Shown here: one piece after another, positions 36,854 to 46,945 of the stretch
Position numbering within the stretch: position 1 is the stretch's first letter
Layout of the letters: each line of letters begins with the position of its first letter
NCBI RefSeq assembly: GCF_016772475.1
Contig: NZ_CP068595.1
Location: 2,170,001 to 2,234,000, forward strand
DNA from: Paenibacillus sonchi
Lineage (GTDB): Bacteria; Bacillota; Bacilli; Paenibacillales; Paenibacillaceae
DNA length: 64,000 nucleotides
Direction: 5' to 3'
Translations under genes and position numbers: made by a program
The notes under the pieces: model-generated
Seen by the model: only the letters and a program-made list of their open reading frames with translations
Database searches by the model: none
Told to the model about the DNA's origin: nothing

Positions 36854-37729
36854 TTAATCAATTTTTATAGTCAAGGAGCTGGTGAAATTATCCCCTGGCG
36901 CCAGGGAGACAATACCTTCTTTTTCCGGAAGCTCACCCTGGAATCTATCGCTGTCTGCAAATCCCTGCCAAGGTTCGATGCACAAAAAAGGCGCATTCGG
37001 CTTCTGCCAGATGCCGAGATCGGGGAAGCCTTCGAAGGATACGGCGACGCTTTTTTCGGTGAGCTTGCTTTTCAGTGTGATCGTCCGGGAGGCTACATTC
37101 TGGAAGACCAGCGCGTCGTCCTTGAACATTTCATGGGTTAACGGAAGAATGCGCTCACCGCTCAGCACTGCCTCCGACCGGCCGCTGATCCGCAGTCCGG
37201 CACTATTCAGGAATTCCCGATCCAGCGTTTCGTTCTCGGAGAACTCAAGTACATAATCGCTGAAGCTTCCGTTCTCATCCAGCGGGCAGTTGAAGGCAGG
37301 GTGTGTGCCAAGCTGAAAGAAGATGTTCTGTCCATCGGTGTTCTCCACCCGGTATTCCAGCTTAAGGGTGCTTTCATTCAGCGTGTATGTAATATACAGG
37401 TTGAATTGGAACGGATAGCTGGACAGGGTATGCCCGCTGCTGGTGAGCAGGAAGACCGCACGGGACTCGTCCGCTTCGGCTACTGTAAATTCGCTGCGTC
37501 TGGCGAAGCCGTGATTGGCAAGCTTATACGTTTGTCCGTCAACCTTGATCTCGCCGTTTCGGACAGCGCCAATAATCGGGAACAGCACCGGCGAACGGCC
37601 TGTCCAATAGGCGGCGTCCCCGCTCCAGATATATTCGGTGCCAGTATCGTTTTTGGTGAAGCTGACAAGCTCCGCTCCGAGGCTGCTGATCTCAGCCCGG
37701 GCTGAGCCGCTGCGCAAAATCGTGTTCAT
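36854..37729 (-). CDS. Aldose 1-epimerase family protein (LacX/YihR-like mutarotase)
   Basis: 291-residue cytoplasmic protein of the galactose-mutarotase fold. Typical stretches: FPIIGAVRNGEIKVDGQTYK near residue 50, the substrate-site ANHGFARRSEF near 70, FQLGTHPAFNCPLDE near 142, and FLCIEPWQGFADS near 255. LacX-like members equilibrate sugar anomers or act on sugar phosphates; which sugar is unknown. Convergent with the SLH gene, divergent from the amidase gene. Confidence 0.88.
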   Translation of the reverse strand: MNTILRSGSARAEISSLGAELVSFTKNDTGTEYIWSGDAAYWTGRSPVLFPIIGAVRNGEIKVDGQTYKLANHGFARRSEFTVAEADESRAVFLLTSSGHTLSSYPFQFNLYITYTLNESTLKLEYRVENTDGQNIFFQLGTHPAFNCPLDENGSFSDYVLEFSENETLDREFLNSAGLRISGRSEAVLSGERILPLTHEMFKDDALVFQNVASRTITLKSKLTEKSVAVSFEGFPDLGIWQKPNAPFLCIEPWQGFADSDRFQGELPEKEGIVSLAPGDNFTSSLTIKID

Positions 37730-38011
37730 AAGACAACTCCCCTTTCACAATATATAGCCAGCCCGTTTTCCTTGCTGACAGCTCATATTCTAACAGACTT
37801 CAGCGGAACCGTTGTAACATACCGTGAACAATTCCCAAAAATAATTATTACAGAGTGTAAAATGAAAATCCCCGGGATTGGTATAACATATATAGAAAGC
37901 AGTGAGCTCTATATAAAACGAACTTAAAGCGGGCGGATGGGTGAGAGTGACGGAGGGGAAGTTTGGAACTGTAGGAGCGGTAGCGAGCGTTCGAAACGGA
38001 GGGATAGGGCC

Positions 38012-39250
38012 ATGCAGGTTAAGCAAATATTCGTGAACGGCGGGAGATTGAAGGATACGATTGAGGCCTTTGCCGGTTTTGGGCGTACGGAAAACAATGG
38101 GGTAACCCGGCTGTCGCTGTCCGAGCAGGATGTGAAGGTGCGGAATTATTTCGCTGCGTGTTGTGAAGAGCTGGGGATGTCGGTAAAAGTCGATGACATG
38201 GGAACGATGTATGCCACACTCGAAGGAACGGAAGCGGGGCCGCCTGTGGTGATTGGCTCGCATTTGGACACAGTCCGAAAGGGTGGCCGCTTCGATGGGG
38301 TGCTTGGAGTCATTGCCGGACTGGAAGTGGTGCGCACCCTGGTTGACTATGGCATCAAGCCCCGGCTGCCGGTGACGGTGATGAACTTTACGAATGAGGA
38401 AGGCGCGCGGTTCGAGCCTTCAATGATGGCCTCCGGCGTGTTGTCCGGCAAGTTCGACAGGGCAGAGATGCTGAAGAAGAAGGACCCGGAAGGGACGACC
38501 TTTGCGGAAGCGCTGGAAGCGAGCGGGTATGCGGGGGATGCTGCGAACCGGATCAAGGAAGCAACGGCCTATCTGGAGCTGCATATCGAACAGGGACCTG
38601 TGCTGGAAAAAGAAAACCTCTCCATCGGCCTGGTCGATTGCGTCGTGGGCATGGCCTGCTATGAGCTTGAGGTGACGGGCGAATCAGACCACGCCGGAAC
38701 GACGCCGATGGATATGCGGAAGGATGCCCTTTTTGCCGCGACCGAACTGATTGCGGAGCTGCGCAGCAAGCTGGGCGTGCTGGATTCGGAGCTGGTCTTC
38801 ACGATGGGCCGCATGAACGTGCTGCCTAACATTCATACGGTAATCCCGAATAAGGTGATTTTCACTGTTGAAGCCAGACATAAGGATATGGACATTGTGC
38901 GCACGGTGGAAGAGATCATAAATGGCCTGCCTGAAGAGATGCTGGGCTGTACCGTCGCAAAGACCAGGCTGTGGGGCCGGGACACGGTGTGGTTTGATCC
39001 CGCAATCTGCGCATTGGTGGAACAGGCGGTTTCGGCACTGGGCTACAGCAGCAAAAAAATGGCCAGCGGAGCGGGGCATGACGCCCAGTTTGTGGCTGGT
39101 TTTCTGCCATCGGCCATGATCTTTGTACCCAGCGCCAACGGCAAAAGCCACTGCGAGGAAGAGCTGACCTCAGATGAGGAATGCGAGCAGGGGGTTAATG
39201 TTGTCCTGGAAACGGTACTTAGTATATTAGCCAAGCAATATAAGTCATGA
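38012..39250 (+). CDS. M20-family amidase/hydantoinase-carbamoylase (N-carbamoyl-L-amino-acid hydrolase or allantoate amidohydrolase type)
   Basis: About 412 residues from ATG 38012, which has GGAGGG 9 bases upstream; the longer frame has no ribosome site. Binuclear zinc signature of the family: GSHLDTVRKGGRFDGVLGV, NEEGARFEPSMMASGVLSG, LELHIEQGPVLE, DHAGTTPMDMRKDALFAA and the C-terminal GAGHDAQF. Members hydrolyse N-carbamoyl amino acids, beta-ureidopropionate or allantoate to release ammonia. Just upstream of ald, so a role in nitrogen recycling is reasonable; the exact substrate is not decided by sequence. Confidence 0.88.
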   Translation: MQVKQIFVNGGRLKDTIEAFAGFGRTENNGVTRLSLSEQDVKVRNYFAACCEELGMSVKVDDMGTMYATLEGTEAGPPVVIGSHLDTVRKGGRFDGVLGVIAGLEVVRTLVDYGIKPRLPVTVMNFTNEEGARFEPSMMASGVLSGKFDRAEMLKKKDPEGTTFAEALEASGYAGDAANRIKEATAYLELHIEQGPVLEKENLSIGLVDCVVGMACYELEVTGESDHAGTTPMDMRKDALFAATELIAELRSKLGVLDSELVFTMGRMNVLPNIHTVIPNKVIFTVEARHKDMDIVRTVEEIINGLPEEMLGCTVAKTRLWGRDTVWFDPAICALVEQAVSALGYSSKKMASGAGHDAQFVAGFLPSAMIFVPSANGKSHCEEELTSDEECEQGVNVVLETVLSILAKQYKS

Positions 39251-39339
39251 AACATAACATTAATCCTTGAGTGTATGGGGAATTATACCTGTGAATATAG
39301 AAGTTGATTTTAACATATGTTATGTAAGATCCCGCTGAA

Positions 39340-39365
39340 AAGGACACCGGAGACGGTGTCTTTTT
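39340..39365 (+). terminator. Terminator of the amidase gene
   Basis: AAGGACACC-GGAGAC-GGTGTC followed by TTTTT. It separates the amidase gene from the ald promoter region. Confidence 0.75.
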
Positions 39366-39446
39366 GTTGGTTTGATGATGGTTTGTCAGATCCCCCTGCC
39401 GGGTGAGCGGTTACACATAGGGTTGCATAGGGTTTTCACACCCTCC

Positions 39447-39464
39447 ATTGTGTTAAAACACAAT
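39447..39464. promoter_or_regulatory. Palindrome upstream of ald, candidate AdeR operator
   Basis: ATTGTGTT-AA-AACACAAT, perfect 8-base arms, 102 bases before the ald start. In Bacillus the PucR-type activator AdeR, encoded next to ald, binds upstream of ald; an adeR-like gene follows ald here. A plausible -10 (TTATCAT) lies near 39517. Confidence 0.5.
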
Positions 39465-39565
39465 CATGGCAGATAAAATTTTTCTTTTTACCCAAAATGA
39501 AAAAGGAATTCATGTGTTATCATTCTTTACATAAGGACAAACGCATTAGACAGGAGCGATGAGCC

Positions 39566-40699
39566 ATGATTATTGGAGTACCCAAGGAAATTAAAAATAA
39601 TGAAAACCGTGTCGCCATTACACCTGCAGGAGTCGTAAGTCTGGTAGCCGATGGACATCAAGTGCTGGTGGAAGCCGGAGCCGGAACGGGCAGCGGATTC
39701 CTGAATGAAGAGTATGCTGCAGCCGGTGCTGAGCTGATCACTGAAGCCTCTGCGGTATGGGCTGCCGCTGAGATGGTCATGAAGGTCAAAGAGCCGCTGG
39801 AAAGCGAATACAGCTACTTTCGTCCGGGACTGATCCTCTTCACCTACCTGCACCTGGCACCGGAGCCAACGCTGGCTTCCGCACTGAAGGACAACGGCGT
39901 CTTCGCCATCGGATATGAAACGGTTGTGGACGGACGGACACTCCCGCTGCTCACACCCATGAGTGAAGTGGCAGGACGGATGTCCGTGCAGCTCGGCGCC
40001 CAGTTCCTGCAGAAGAACTACGGCGGCCAGGGCATCCTGCTCTCCGGTGTTCCCGGCGTCAGCAGAGGCAAGGTCAGCATTATCGGCGGCGGCGTAGTCG
40101 GCACGAACGCAGCCAAGATGGCGATCGGATTGGGTGCCGAAGTGACGATTGTTGATCTCAGCGCGGACAGACTCCGCCAGCTGGATGATATTTTTGGCGC
40201 ACAGATTAGCACGCTGATCTCCAATCCTTACAACATTGCCAGGGCTGTGGCCGAAGCGGATCTGCTGGTAGGCGCAGTGCTGATCCCCGGTGCGAAAGCG
40301 CCGAAGCTGGTTACTGAAGAGATGGTCAAGACAATGAAGCCGGGCTCGGTTATTGTTGACGTAGCGATTGACCAAGGCGGCATTGTGGAAACCATCGACC
40401 GGGTAACCACACATGACCATCCTGTCTTCGAGAAATATGGCGTACTGCATTACTCGGTAGCCAACATGCCGGGCGCTGTAGCGAAGACCTCGACCATGGC
40501 TCTAACCAACGTTACGGTACCTTATGCGCTGCAAATTGCCAATAAGGGCGTGTTCAAGGCGATTGAAGACAATGCCGGCCTGAAGAGCGGCGTCAACGTA
40601 GCCAATGGCAGAATCACCTGCCGGGCCGTGGCAGAGGCTCTTGGGGAAGAGTACTACACAGTAGAGCAAGCATTAGAGCAGGGCTTCACCCTGATCTAG
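39566..40699 (+). CDS. ald: Alanine dehydrogenase
   Basis: 377 residues, same as Bacillus Ald (378). Converts L-alanine, NAD and water to pyruvate, ammonia and NADH; needed for alanine use and normal sporulation. [20 protein letters not shown] at the start, [11 protein letters not shown] and [11 protein letters not shown] (substrate-site Lys and His), the Rossmann motif [20 protein letters not shown] near 170, and [20 protein letters not shown] near 270. AGGAGCGATGAG precedes ATG 39566. A candidate operator lies upstream and a terminator follows at 40754. Confidence 0.96.
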   Translation: MIIGVPKEIKNNENRVAITPAGVVSLVADGHQVLVEAGAGTGSGFLNEEYAAAGAELITEASAVWAAAEMVMKVKEPLESEYSYFRPGLILFTYLHLAPEPTLASALKDNGVFAIGYETVVDGRTLPLLTPMSEVAGRMSVQLGAQFLQKNYGGQGILLSGVPGVSRGKVSIIGGGVVGTNAAKMAIGLGAEVTIVDLSADRLRQLDDIFGAQISTLISNPYNIARAVAEADLLVGAVLIPGAKAPKLVTEEMVKTMKPGSVIVDVAIDQGGIVETIDRVTTHDHPVFEKYGVLHYSVANMPGAVAKTSTMALTNVTVPYALQIANKGVFKAIEDNAGLKSGVNVANGRITCRAVAEALGEEYYTVEQALEQGFTLI

Positions 40700-40753
40700 A
40701 GCAAGCGAGCCGGCCACAGACAGAAGCAGAGAGAACAGAGGGGAACAATAATT

Positions 40754-40791
40754 GCAGCAGTCCGGGAGCGATCAGCCGGGCTGTTTTTTTG
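40754..40791 (+). terminator. Terminator of ald
   Basis: GCAGTCCGG / CCGGGCTGT stem (two G-T pairs) followed by TTTTTTT at 40783-40790. Confidence 0.75.
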
Positions 40792-40919
40792 TATTAGACG
40801 TCATAACCTTCCTCTAACACGCCACCCTATAGTCAGCCGCCATGCTGCGGGATATAATGAAATCACTTATAGTACGAGTAGTACAACATTTCGGCTATTT
40901 TCAGGTTGGGGTGGGGACA

Positions 40920-42176
40920 ATGACAGATTCTGAGCCATCATTTGATCGTTTTTTTGACAGTATGGAATCCCTGGCGGATACCCTCAGCGAGTCGCTGCAG
41001 TCGCAGGTGACGATTGAGGACAGCAATCATCACGTGATCGGATACAGCTCTCATCAGTTCGAGAGCGATCCTGCGCGCATCTCCACCATTATCGGCAAAC
41101 GGGTGCCGAACACGGTCATCATCGGCCTGCGCAAAAAAGGTGTGATGCACCAGCTTGAGAACACCGCGCATCCCATCCGCATCCCGGCGGTCATGGAAGT
41201 GGGGCTGGGTCCAAGGCTGGCGATGTGCATCCGGCATCATCAGGAGATCCTCGGCTATATCTGGGTCGTGGACAGAGGCAATCTGGCCGAGGGACATGCC
41301 GAGCGCGTGGTCGAGAAGGCTGCCGGGATTGCCGGCCGCTACCTGCTGAAGCAGCGCGGCTGGAAGATCAGGCAGGAGAAGGCGCATGAGGATTTTTTCT
41401 GGAAGCTGCTGACCTCCCACTACGAAACGGAGCCGCGTATCCGCCAGGAGGCTGAAGGCTTCTCGATCCTTTTGCCGGAGAGCTATTATATCGGGGTGCT
41501 GGAGAGTGACAAGACCATCGACGAACGTTTCATACAGCGTTTCCGCCAGCTGGCGGAAACGGATGCCAACCAGCGGCTGCTGTTTCTGACCGCCGAGCAT
41601 AACCGGCTGATTCTCCTGTTCTCCTTTGTGTTCCCGGTGGAGGAGCCGGAGCTGCTGTCTTCGTTCGTACACAAGCTGATTCAAGAGCTTGGCCAAAGCG
41701 AAAGCTGTGTTCTGACGGCGGGCTGCAGTCCCGGCTACCGGGAATACCTCTCTGCTGCCGCTGCATACCGGGAAGCTCTGACCATCCTGGAGGTCAAAAA
41801 ACTGCTGCCCTATCATGCCCGCCACCTGCTGCTGTATGAGGAAATCGGTTTTTGGGCGTACATTCCGGCTATAATGGAGCAGAAGCGGAGCCGGACGCGC
41901 AAAAGCCGGCTGCTCTATCCGCTGAAAGCGCATGACCGCGAGCATAAAAGCGATTTTCTCAAAACCATCGCTGTGTATCTGACGCTGAACGGCAATCTCA
42001 AGGAAGCTGCGGCCTTTCTGCATATCCACACCAACACTTTGATGTACCGGCTGAACCGGATTGCTGAGATTACGGGCCGGAGCCTCAAGGAAACCGATTA
42101 CCGCACCTCGGTCTATCTGGATATTCTGACGGAGGAGACCGCCCAGCTCAACGGCTGGTTTCAGGAAGGAAAATGA
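40920..42176 (+). CDS. adeR: PucR/CdaR-type transcriptional regulator, AdeR-like
   Basis: About 418 residues from ATG 40920 (GGGGTGGGGA just upstream); a longer frame adds 26 doubtful residues. N-terminal sensor region (ESLQSQVTIEDSNHHVIGYS), a middle GGDEF-like degenerate domain (SCVLTAGCSPGYREYLSAAA) and a C-terminal PucR HTH (GNLKEAAAFLHIHTNTLMYR, LNRIAEITGRSL). Position right after ald and this domain order fit AdeR, the alanine-responsive activator of ald in Bacillus; the symbol rests on that context. Its stop overlaps the tgl start. Confidence 0.75.
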   Translation: MTDSEPSFDRFFDSMESLADTLSESLQSQVTIEDSNHHVIGYSSHQFESDPARISTIIGKRVPNTVIIGLRKKGVMHQLENTAHPIRIPAVMEVGLGPRLAMCIRHHQEILGYIWVVDRGNLAEGHAERVVEKAAGIAGRYLLKQRGWKIRQEKAHEDFFWKLLTSHYETEPRIRQEAEGFSILLPESYYIGVLESDKTIDERFIQRFRQLAETDANQRLLFLTAEHNRLILLFSFVFPVEEPELLSSFVHKLIQELGQSESCVLTAGCSPGYREYLSAAAAYREALTILEVKKLLPYHARHLLLYEEIGFWAYIPAIMEQKRSRTRKSRLLYPLKAHDREHKSDFLKTIAVYLTLNGNLKEAAAFLHIHTNTLMYRLNRIAEITGRSLKETDYRTSVYLDILTEETAQLNGWFQEGK

Positions 42177-42982
42177 CTGTACCCAAACTGCTGCGCACCA
42201 ACCGGAGGCCCGACACGTACAATAACCTATCTATTGTGACAAGAAAGGGGAAATGGATAGTGGCCTATGGATATGGGAGTCCTGACTCGGGATTCGAACG
42301 GAGTATGAGGGAACGGATCATTGAAACAGCCAAGGCGATGAGTGTTGGGGGCACGGATTTTTCCACATTTAAAGATTCACGCTGCAACCCGAAATATTGG
42401 ATTCGCACCGCGAATGGAGGGTTCCAGCAGCGGAGCGACGTCACCCCTTCGGCAGCAATTAACGATATTTTTGTAAATGGGCGGCTGTATGCTTTCGAAT
42501 GTGCCATGGCGATGGTCATGATTTTCTACAAGGCAACGATTGATATGATTGGGGAGGATGCGTTTAACCGGCATTTCACCGATCTGTTCCTGTGGGACTG
42601 GAACTATGACAGCAACCTGCGGATGATCACTACGTTTGATCCCTCGGAAATGGAGCCCGGAGACGTCGTATACTTCAAAAACCCTGACCATGACCCGGAT
42701 AAGCCGGAATGGCAGGGTGAAAATGCGGTAATGCTCGGCAATGACAGCTATTATGGGCACGGGCTGGGGATCAAAAGTGCAAACGCCATGATTGCATCGC
42801 TTAACCGTGAAAGAGTTCCGGGCAGCCGGACATCAGCCTATCTTACGGATGAAGCGCTGCACCCGGATTTTGCTTATATACAGACTCTGGCCAGCCGGTC
42901 TGCCGTGCCTCTGAAGAGAAACGATGATGGAAGGAATAAGATTTTCTCCAGAATCGGGGTTAAATCCTACGTCATCAAATAG
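42173..42982 (+). CDS. tgl: Protein-glutamine gamma-glutamyltransferase (spore coat transglutaminase)
   Basis: 269 residues. Forms glutamyl-lysine cross-links between spore coat proteins. The catalytic Cys110 lies in YAFECAMAM, matching Cys116 of Bacillus Tgl, and His196 in YYGHGLGIKSAN is the second catalytic residue; VYFKNPDHDP and EWQGENAVMLGNDS are also typical. The N-terminus is about as long before the first conserved helix as in Bacillus. Start overlaps adeR by 4 bases. The other possible start, GTG 42260, would shorten it by 29 residues. Expected to be made in the mother cell late in sporulation. Confidence 0.92.
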   Translation: MTVPKLLRTNRRPDTYNNLSIVTRKGKWIVAYGYGSPDSGFERSMRERIIETAKAMSVGGTDFSTFKDSRCNPKYWIRTANGGFQQRSDVTPSAAINDIFVNGRLYAFECAMAMVMIFYKATIDMIGEDAFNRHFTDLFLWDWNYDSNLRMITTFDPSEMEPGDVVYFKNPDHDPDKPEWQGENAVMLGNDSYYGHGLGIKSANAMIASLNRERVPGSRTSAYLTDEALHPDFAYIQTLASRSAVPLKRNDDGRNKIFSRIGVKSYVIK

Positions 42983-43009
42983 GAGACGGAGCGTTGGCTC
43001 CGCCCTGAA

Positions 43010-43300
43010 TTATCTGGACTGCTGCTCTGTATTCGCCAGCTGCTCCTGGGCCAGGCGGATCATTTCCCGGACCATGGAACCGCCGATTTTACCGCCGACC
43101 TGGCCTGCCGATTCTGTGGTCAGCGCCCCGTTGTTGCCTGGCTGCAGAGGGATGCCAAGCTCCTTGGCCACTTCATATTTGACGTCATCCGGCCGGTCCG
43201 GATCAACCCTGTAGCCTTCATTTTTCATTACATTGGCCTTAAGTGTCTGCATTCCCTGCGCTACCCCTGGCACTGCATATCTTCTGCTTCTTCTCGCCAT
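43010..43300 (-). CDS. Alpha/beta-type small acid-soluble spore protein
   Basis: 96 residues. Spore DNA-binding protein that protects DNA and is degraded at germination. It has the GPR-protease site region DVKYEVAKELGIPL and the family's second helix ESAGQVGGKIGGSMVREMIR. The N-terminal part (MARRSRRYAVPGVAQGMQTL) is longer and more basic than in the classic 60-70-residue SASPs. Convergent with tgl, 27 bases apart. Confidence 0.9.
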   Translation of the reverse strand: MARRSRRYAVPGVAQGMQTLKANVMKNEGYRVDPDRPDDVKYEVAKELGIPLQPGNNGALTTESAGQVGGKIGGSMVREMIRLAQEQLANTEQQSR

Positions 43301-43369
43301 GCGGACTCACTCCCTTGCTGTCTTTGCCTTAACTTGCCCGGAAGTGCAAGGGTTCATTCTTCTGGTCTG

Positions 43370-44988
43370 CTACTTGCCCGACCGGTATTTGAGCGGATGC
43401 ACACCGACGGACTTTTTGAAAACAGTGCTGAAATAATGAGGGTTCTCGTAACCGACAAGCTCAGAGATTTCCATGACCTTAAGATCCGTGGTGCTGAGCA
43501 GCTCCTTGGCCTTGTCGATGCGGATTCTGGTGATGTAGTCCGTCAGCGTTTCGCCGGTTTCTTTTTTGAAAATAAGGCTGATGTAGTTGGGAGTCAAAAA
43601 AACCTCCTCGGCGATCCGGGCAATGGACAGCTCTTGGGCGTAGCCTTCCTGGACAATAGCTCTGATTCTGTTGATGGTTTTGCTGTTCCTGGAGCTGTTT
43701 TTGCCGGCCATATAGGCGCTAAGATCATAAAAAAGAGAAAGCACATAAGTCTTCAGCCCGGATAAATTCTTATGCCTGTAAAGTGTATCCATAATCGTCA
43801 GCCGGTCCTGCAGCACCAGTTCAATATCCTCATCCAGCTCATAGAGGGCTCTTGCAGAGGTGAAAATCATCTCGGCACAGATGCTCTGCACATAATCAAT
43901 TTGCAGCTTGGGGGCGGCCAGCCGGTCGAACAGCTTCTCCAGAAGTTCCATCACCTGCCCGGTATGCCCTGCCTTCAGCTCATTCATCAGCCGGGCATGG
44001 AATTTGTAAAAAAAGGCGCTTTGCAGGGTCTCCGTACCGGGCTGGATATCCCTGATGTGAAGAATGGAGCGGCTGCCGGTATAAAAGGTATGCACCAGCG
44101 CAGCCAGCGCATCTTTATAAGAGTCCTCCAGTTCGCTTACGCGGGTGCAGGCTCTGCCGACCCCAATGGAAGCATCCAGCCGCAGATACTTGTGAATGCT
44201 GCCGATGATCTTTTCACAGAAGCCTGTGATGGTGCCGCCGCCGGGGGAAACGCCCTCGTCCGGGCCGAAGATGATCATAAACTCATTTTCACTGGCGGCA
44301 AAAGAGACTCCCCGGGCGGGTGCTCCAGACATTCGCTGATGATATTCTGAATGGAAAAATACAGCAGCTGCTTATCATCCTCCGAAAATTTGTCGACCGC
44401 GCTCTGATAATCATCCAACTGCAGCACGCCTGCCGTCAGGACATCTCCTGGCTTGAAGGGAAGCTGGAAATAGCCGATCTTCTCCCACAGCTCCCCTTCA
44501 TCCCGGTACAGCCCTGCAGCCCAGTTCTGAAGAAATTTCTCGCGGATCAGCGGCATATGGGTCTGCACTTGCCTGCGCAGCTGTTCCACATTCATCTGCT
44601 GGTCTTTCTCCCCGCGGAGCCGGGAGACGACTTCCTGAAAGACCTCCCGTAATTCGGGCAATTTGACGGGCTTCAGTATATACCCCTCGGCATTCACCTT
44701 CAGCGCACTTTGAGCGTAGGAGAAATCCTGGGCTCCGCTGATAATAATGATGCGGGTCCGGCATTGCCCGGCCTTCAGCTTCTCGGCCACTTCCAGGCCC
44801 CCCAGCATGGGCATCATAATATCCGTAAAAAGAATGTCCGGCTGCAGCTCCATACATAATTCATAGGCCTCCTGTCCGTCCGAGGCTTCTCCAATAATCT
44901 CGATGCCGAACTCCTCCTGCCAGTTGAACACCTGGATCAGACTTCTGCGGATAAACGGCTCATCATCGGCCACGATCATCGTCAGCAT
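43370..44988 (-). pseudogene. YesN-like response regulator, split by a one-base frameshift
   Basis: Two frames make one protein of about 539 residues. The first (from ATG 44988) holds the receiver domain with Asp56 in ILFTDIMMPMLGG and YILKPV. The second ends with an AraC-type HTH pair (ELSIARIAEEVFLTPNYISL, ENPHYFSTVFKKSVGVHPLK) at 43370. They meet at CCCC 44310-44313; one extra base joins LEHPPG to VSFAASENEFMIIFG. Probably a sequencing error, in which case the regulator is intact. Its start overlaps the kinase gene by 26 bases. It should control the binding protein, Lpl-type transporter and glycosidase genes to the right. Confidence 0.85.
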
Positions 44989-46819
44989 CTTCCATCACCT
45001 CGTTCCATGTAGTCACGACCGGAAACCGGACCACGGCCAAGAGGCCGCGCTGGTCTTCGGCATTGGCATAATAACGGATGCCATAGGCCTCGCCAAAAAA
45101 TTGCTGGATTCTGGTATGCACATTGCGTATGCCGTAAGACTCATTGCCTGGCTGCTTATCGGTCAGCAGCTGGTTCAGCCGCTCCGGATCTGCACCCACT
45201 CCATCGTCAAACACCGACACAGAGAGGATATCCTGGGACCGCTTCACGCGGATTCGGATTTTGCCCTTGCCCCGCCGCTTCTGTATTCCGTGGATAATGG
45301 CATTCTCCACCAGCGGCTGAAGACTGAGCTTGACCACCAGGCATTCCTCCAGCACCTTGGGGTCTGTCTCCTCCAGCTCGTATTCCAGCTTATCCTGGAA
45401 GCGGAACTGCTGAATTTGCAGGTAGCTGTCCACCTGCCGCAGTTCATCGCGCAGCGGGATGATATTCCGGCCTTTGCTCAGGCTGTACCGGAAGAAATCG
45501 GACAGCGAGGTAACCATATTGCTGATCTCGGGAATGTCATGATTGATCGCAATCCAGTTGATCGAATCCAGTGTGTTATAGAGGAAATGCGGATTGATCT
45601 GGGCTTGAAGTGTTTTGAGCTCGGCTTCTTTTTTGCGCAGCTCCGTAACATAGAGTTTGTCGATGAGTGCTTTGATCTGCTGGAGCAGCTTATTATAGCG
45701 GTTGAACAAATAGGAGAATTCGTCCTTGCGCCGGTAGCGGATAATAATGTTGAAGTTCCCGCTTTCGGCATGGGACATCGACTGGATGAATTTGCGGATG
45801 GGGGCCGAGATATTTTCCGACAGCAGCAGGGCCATCATAAGCGAGATGAGCATACAGATGCTGATGGCGATATACATGACACGCTGGAATGAAGCCAGTT
45901 CTCCATTAAGCTCTTTAACAGGTGAGAAAGAGAGGATCGTCCAGCCCGTTTCAGGTATTTTGATGTAGGAGACCAGCATGTTGTCCCCCTGGATCACCTG
46001 GCGGAAGGAATGGAAGGTACCGCCGCCGCCTTCAGCGGTCTTCATTTGGCTGTAATAGTCCTGTGTGCTGATATTCTGTCCAATAAGTGCTGCGTCCGGG
46101 CTGATTGCAATCGTCCCGGTCTGGTCGGCGATATAAATCCGGCTGCCCGCCGTGGGCTTGTAATGGTCCAGCAGATTATCGAACTCCGTCACTGGAATAT
46201 CGATGGTCAGCAGCCCGACATAGGGAAGCTGGGCATGGCGGATGCCGAACAGGCGCTTCGCAAATTTAAGGGTGAACCTGGCGTCCAGGGAACTGAGTCC
46301 GACCACGGTGAAATCGGATCTAGCCGGAATGCCGAGGTACCACGGCTTCAGTGAAATCAGATCGATATTGAACACCCGTCTGGAGAAATTATACTGTGTA
46401 TATTCCGGGCGGTTCAGCATATATAGCATAGGGACAAAGCTGCCGCCCGCTGTTCCGCTGCCGGAGAAGGTCTCCAGAATCTTGTTCAGCGCGGCCAGTT
46501 CATTGATGATTCCTGTACTGTCCGTCGGACGGTTGGAGGAGATCAGGTCAGCGAACTCTGTATTGAGATACAGCGAGATCATGGCGTTATCCGCAGCGGC
46601 AAAGCGCTGGGCCAGATTGTCCTGAACCAGGTTCAGGTTGTTTTCGATCGATGTATGGACATTGCGGGTGATAATATCGGCTGATTTGTTATATACCGTT
46701 ACGGAGATGATTGTGGTTGGCAAAAGGACGAGAAAGAGGAAGTAGAGGATAAGCCTGCTGCGAATACTGAAGTTGTACAGGAAGAGGGTTTTGGACAGAG
46801 TATCAAATAATTTCTTCAT
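44963..46819 (-). CDS. YesM-like sensor histidine kinase
   Basis: About 618 residues from ATG 46819 (GAGGGGGG upstream). Membrane segment near 20-42 (LILYFLFLVLLPTTIISVT), an extracellular dCache-like sensor region, second membrane segment near 305-325 (VMYIAISICMLISLMMALLL), HAMP domain, then LKTLQAQINPHFLYNTLDSI with the phospho-acceptor His411, and an ATP-binding domain (VENAIIHGIQ, DDGVGADPERL, SYGIRNVHTRIQQFFGEAYG). Partner of the adjacent response regulator. The divergent gene encodes a membrane-anchored binding protein that may pass on the signal. Confidence 0.92.
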   Translation of the reverse strand: MKKLFDTLSKTLFLYNFSIRSRLILYFLFLVLLPTTIISVTVYNKSADIITRNVHTSIENNLNLVQDNLAQRFAAADNAMISLYLNTEFADLISSNRPTDSTGIINELAALNKILETFSGSGTAGGSFVPMLYMLNRPEYTQYNFSRRVFNIDLISLKPWYLGIPARSDFTVVGLSSLDARFTLKFAKRLFGIRHAQLPYVGLLTIDIPVTEFDNLLDHYKPTAGSRIYIADQTGTIAISPDAALIGQNISTQDYYSQMKTAEGGGGTFHSFRQVIQGDNMLVSYIKIPETGWTILSFSPVKELNGELASFQRVMYIAISICMLISLMMALLLSENISAPIRKFIQSMSHAESGNFNIIIRYRRKDEFSYLFNRYNKLLQQIKALIDKLYVTELRKKEAELKTLQAQINPHFLYNTLDSINWIAINHDIPEISNMVTSLSDFFRYSLSKGRNIIPLRDELRQVDSYLQIQQFRFQDKLEYELEETDPKVLEECLVVKLSLQPLVENAIIHGIQKRRGKGKIRIRVKRSQDILSVSVFDDGVGADPERLNQLLTDKQPGNESYGIRNVHTRIQQFFGEAYGIRYYANAEDQRGLLAVVRFPVVTTWNEVMEDADDDRGR

Positions 46820-46945
46820 CTGAACCCCCCTCAGTTCTGCGGATAATTCGCTTGCCATTTACTAGGGATTAATGGAAAATATCAATCAATAGATGGTATA
46901 CATTGTAAAACGGGTGCGCCACGCTGTCAACGCAGGAGGTGAAGG

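Noticed and set aside
37937..38011. Longer N-terminus for the M20 amidase
   Set aside because: The 25 extra residues are polar and unlike the family; ATG 38012 has GGAGGG at the right distance.
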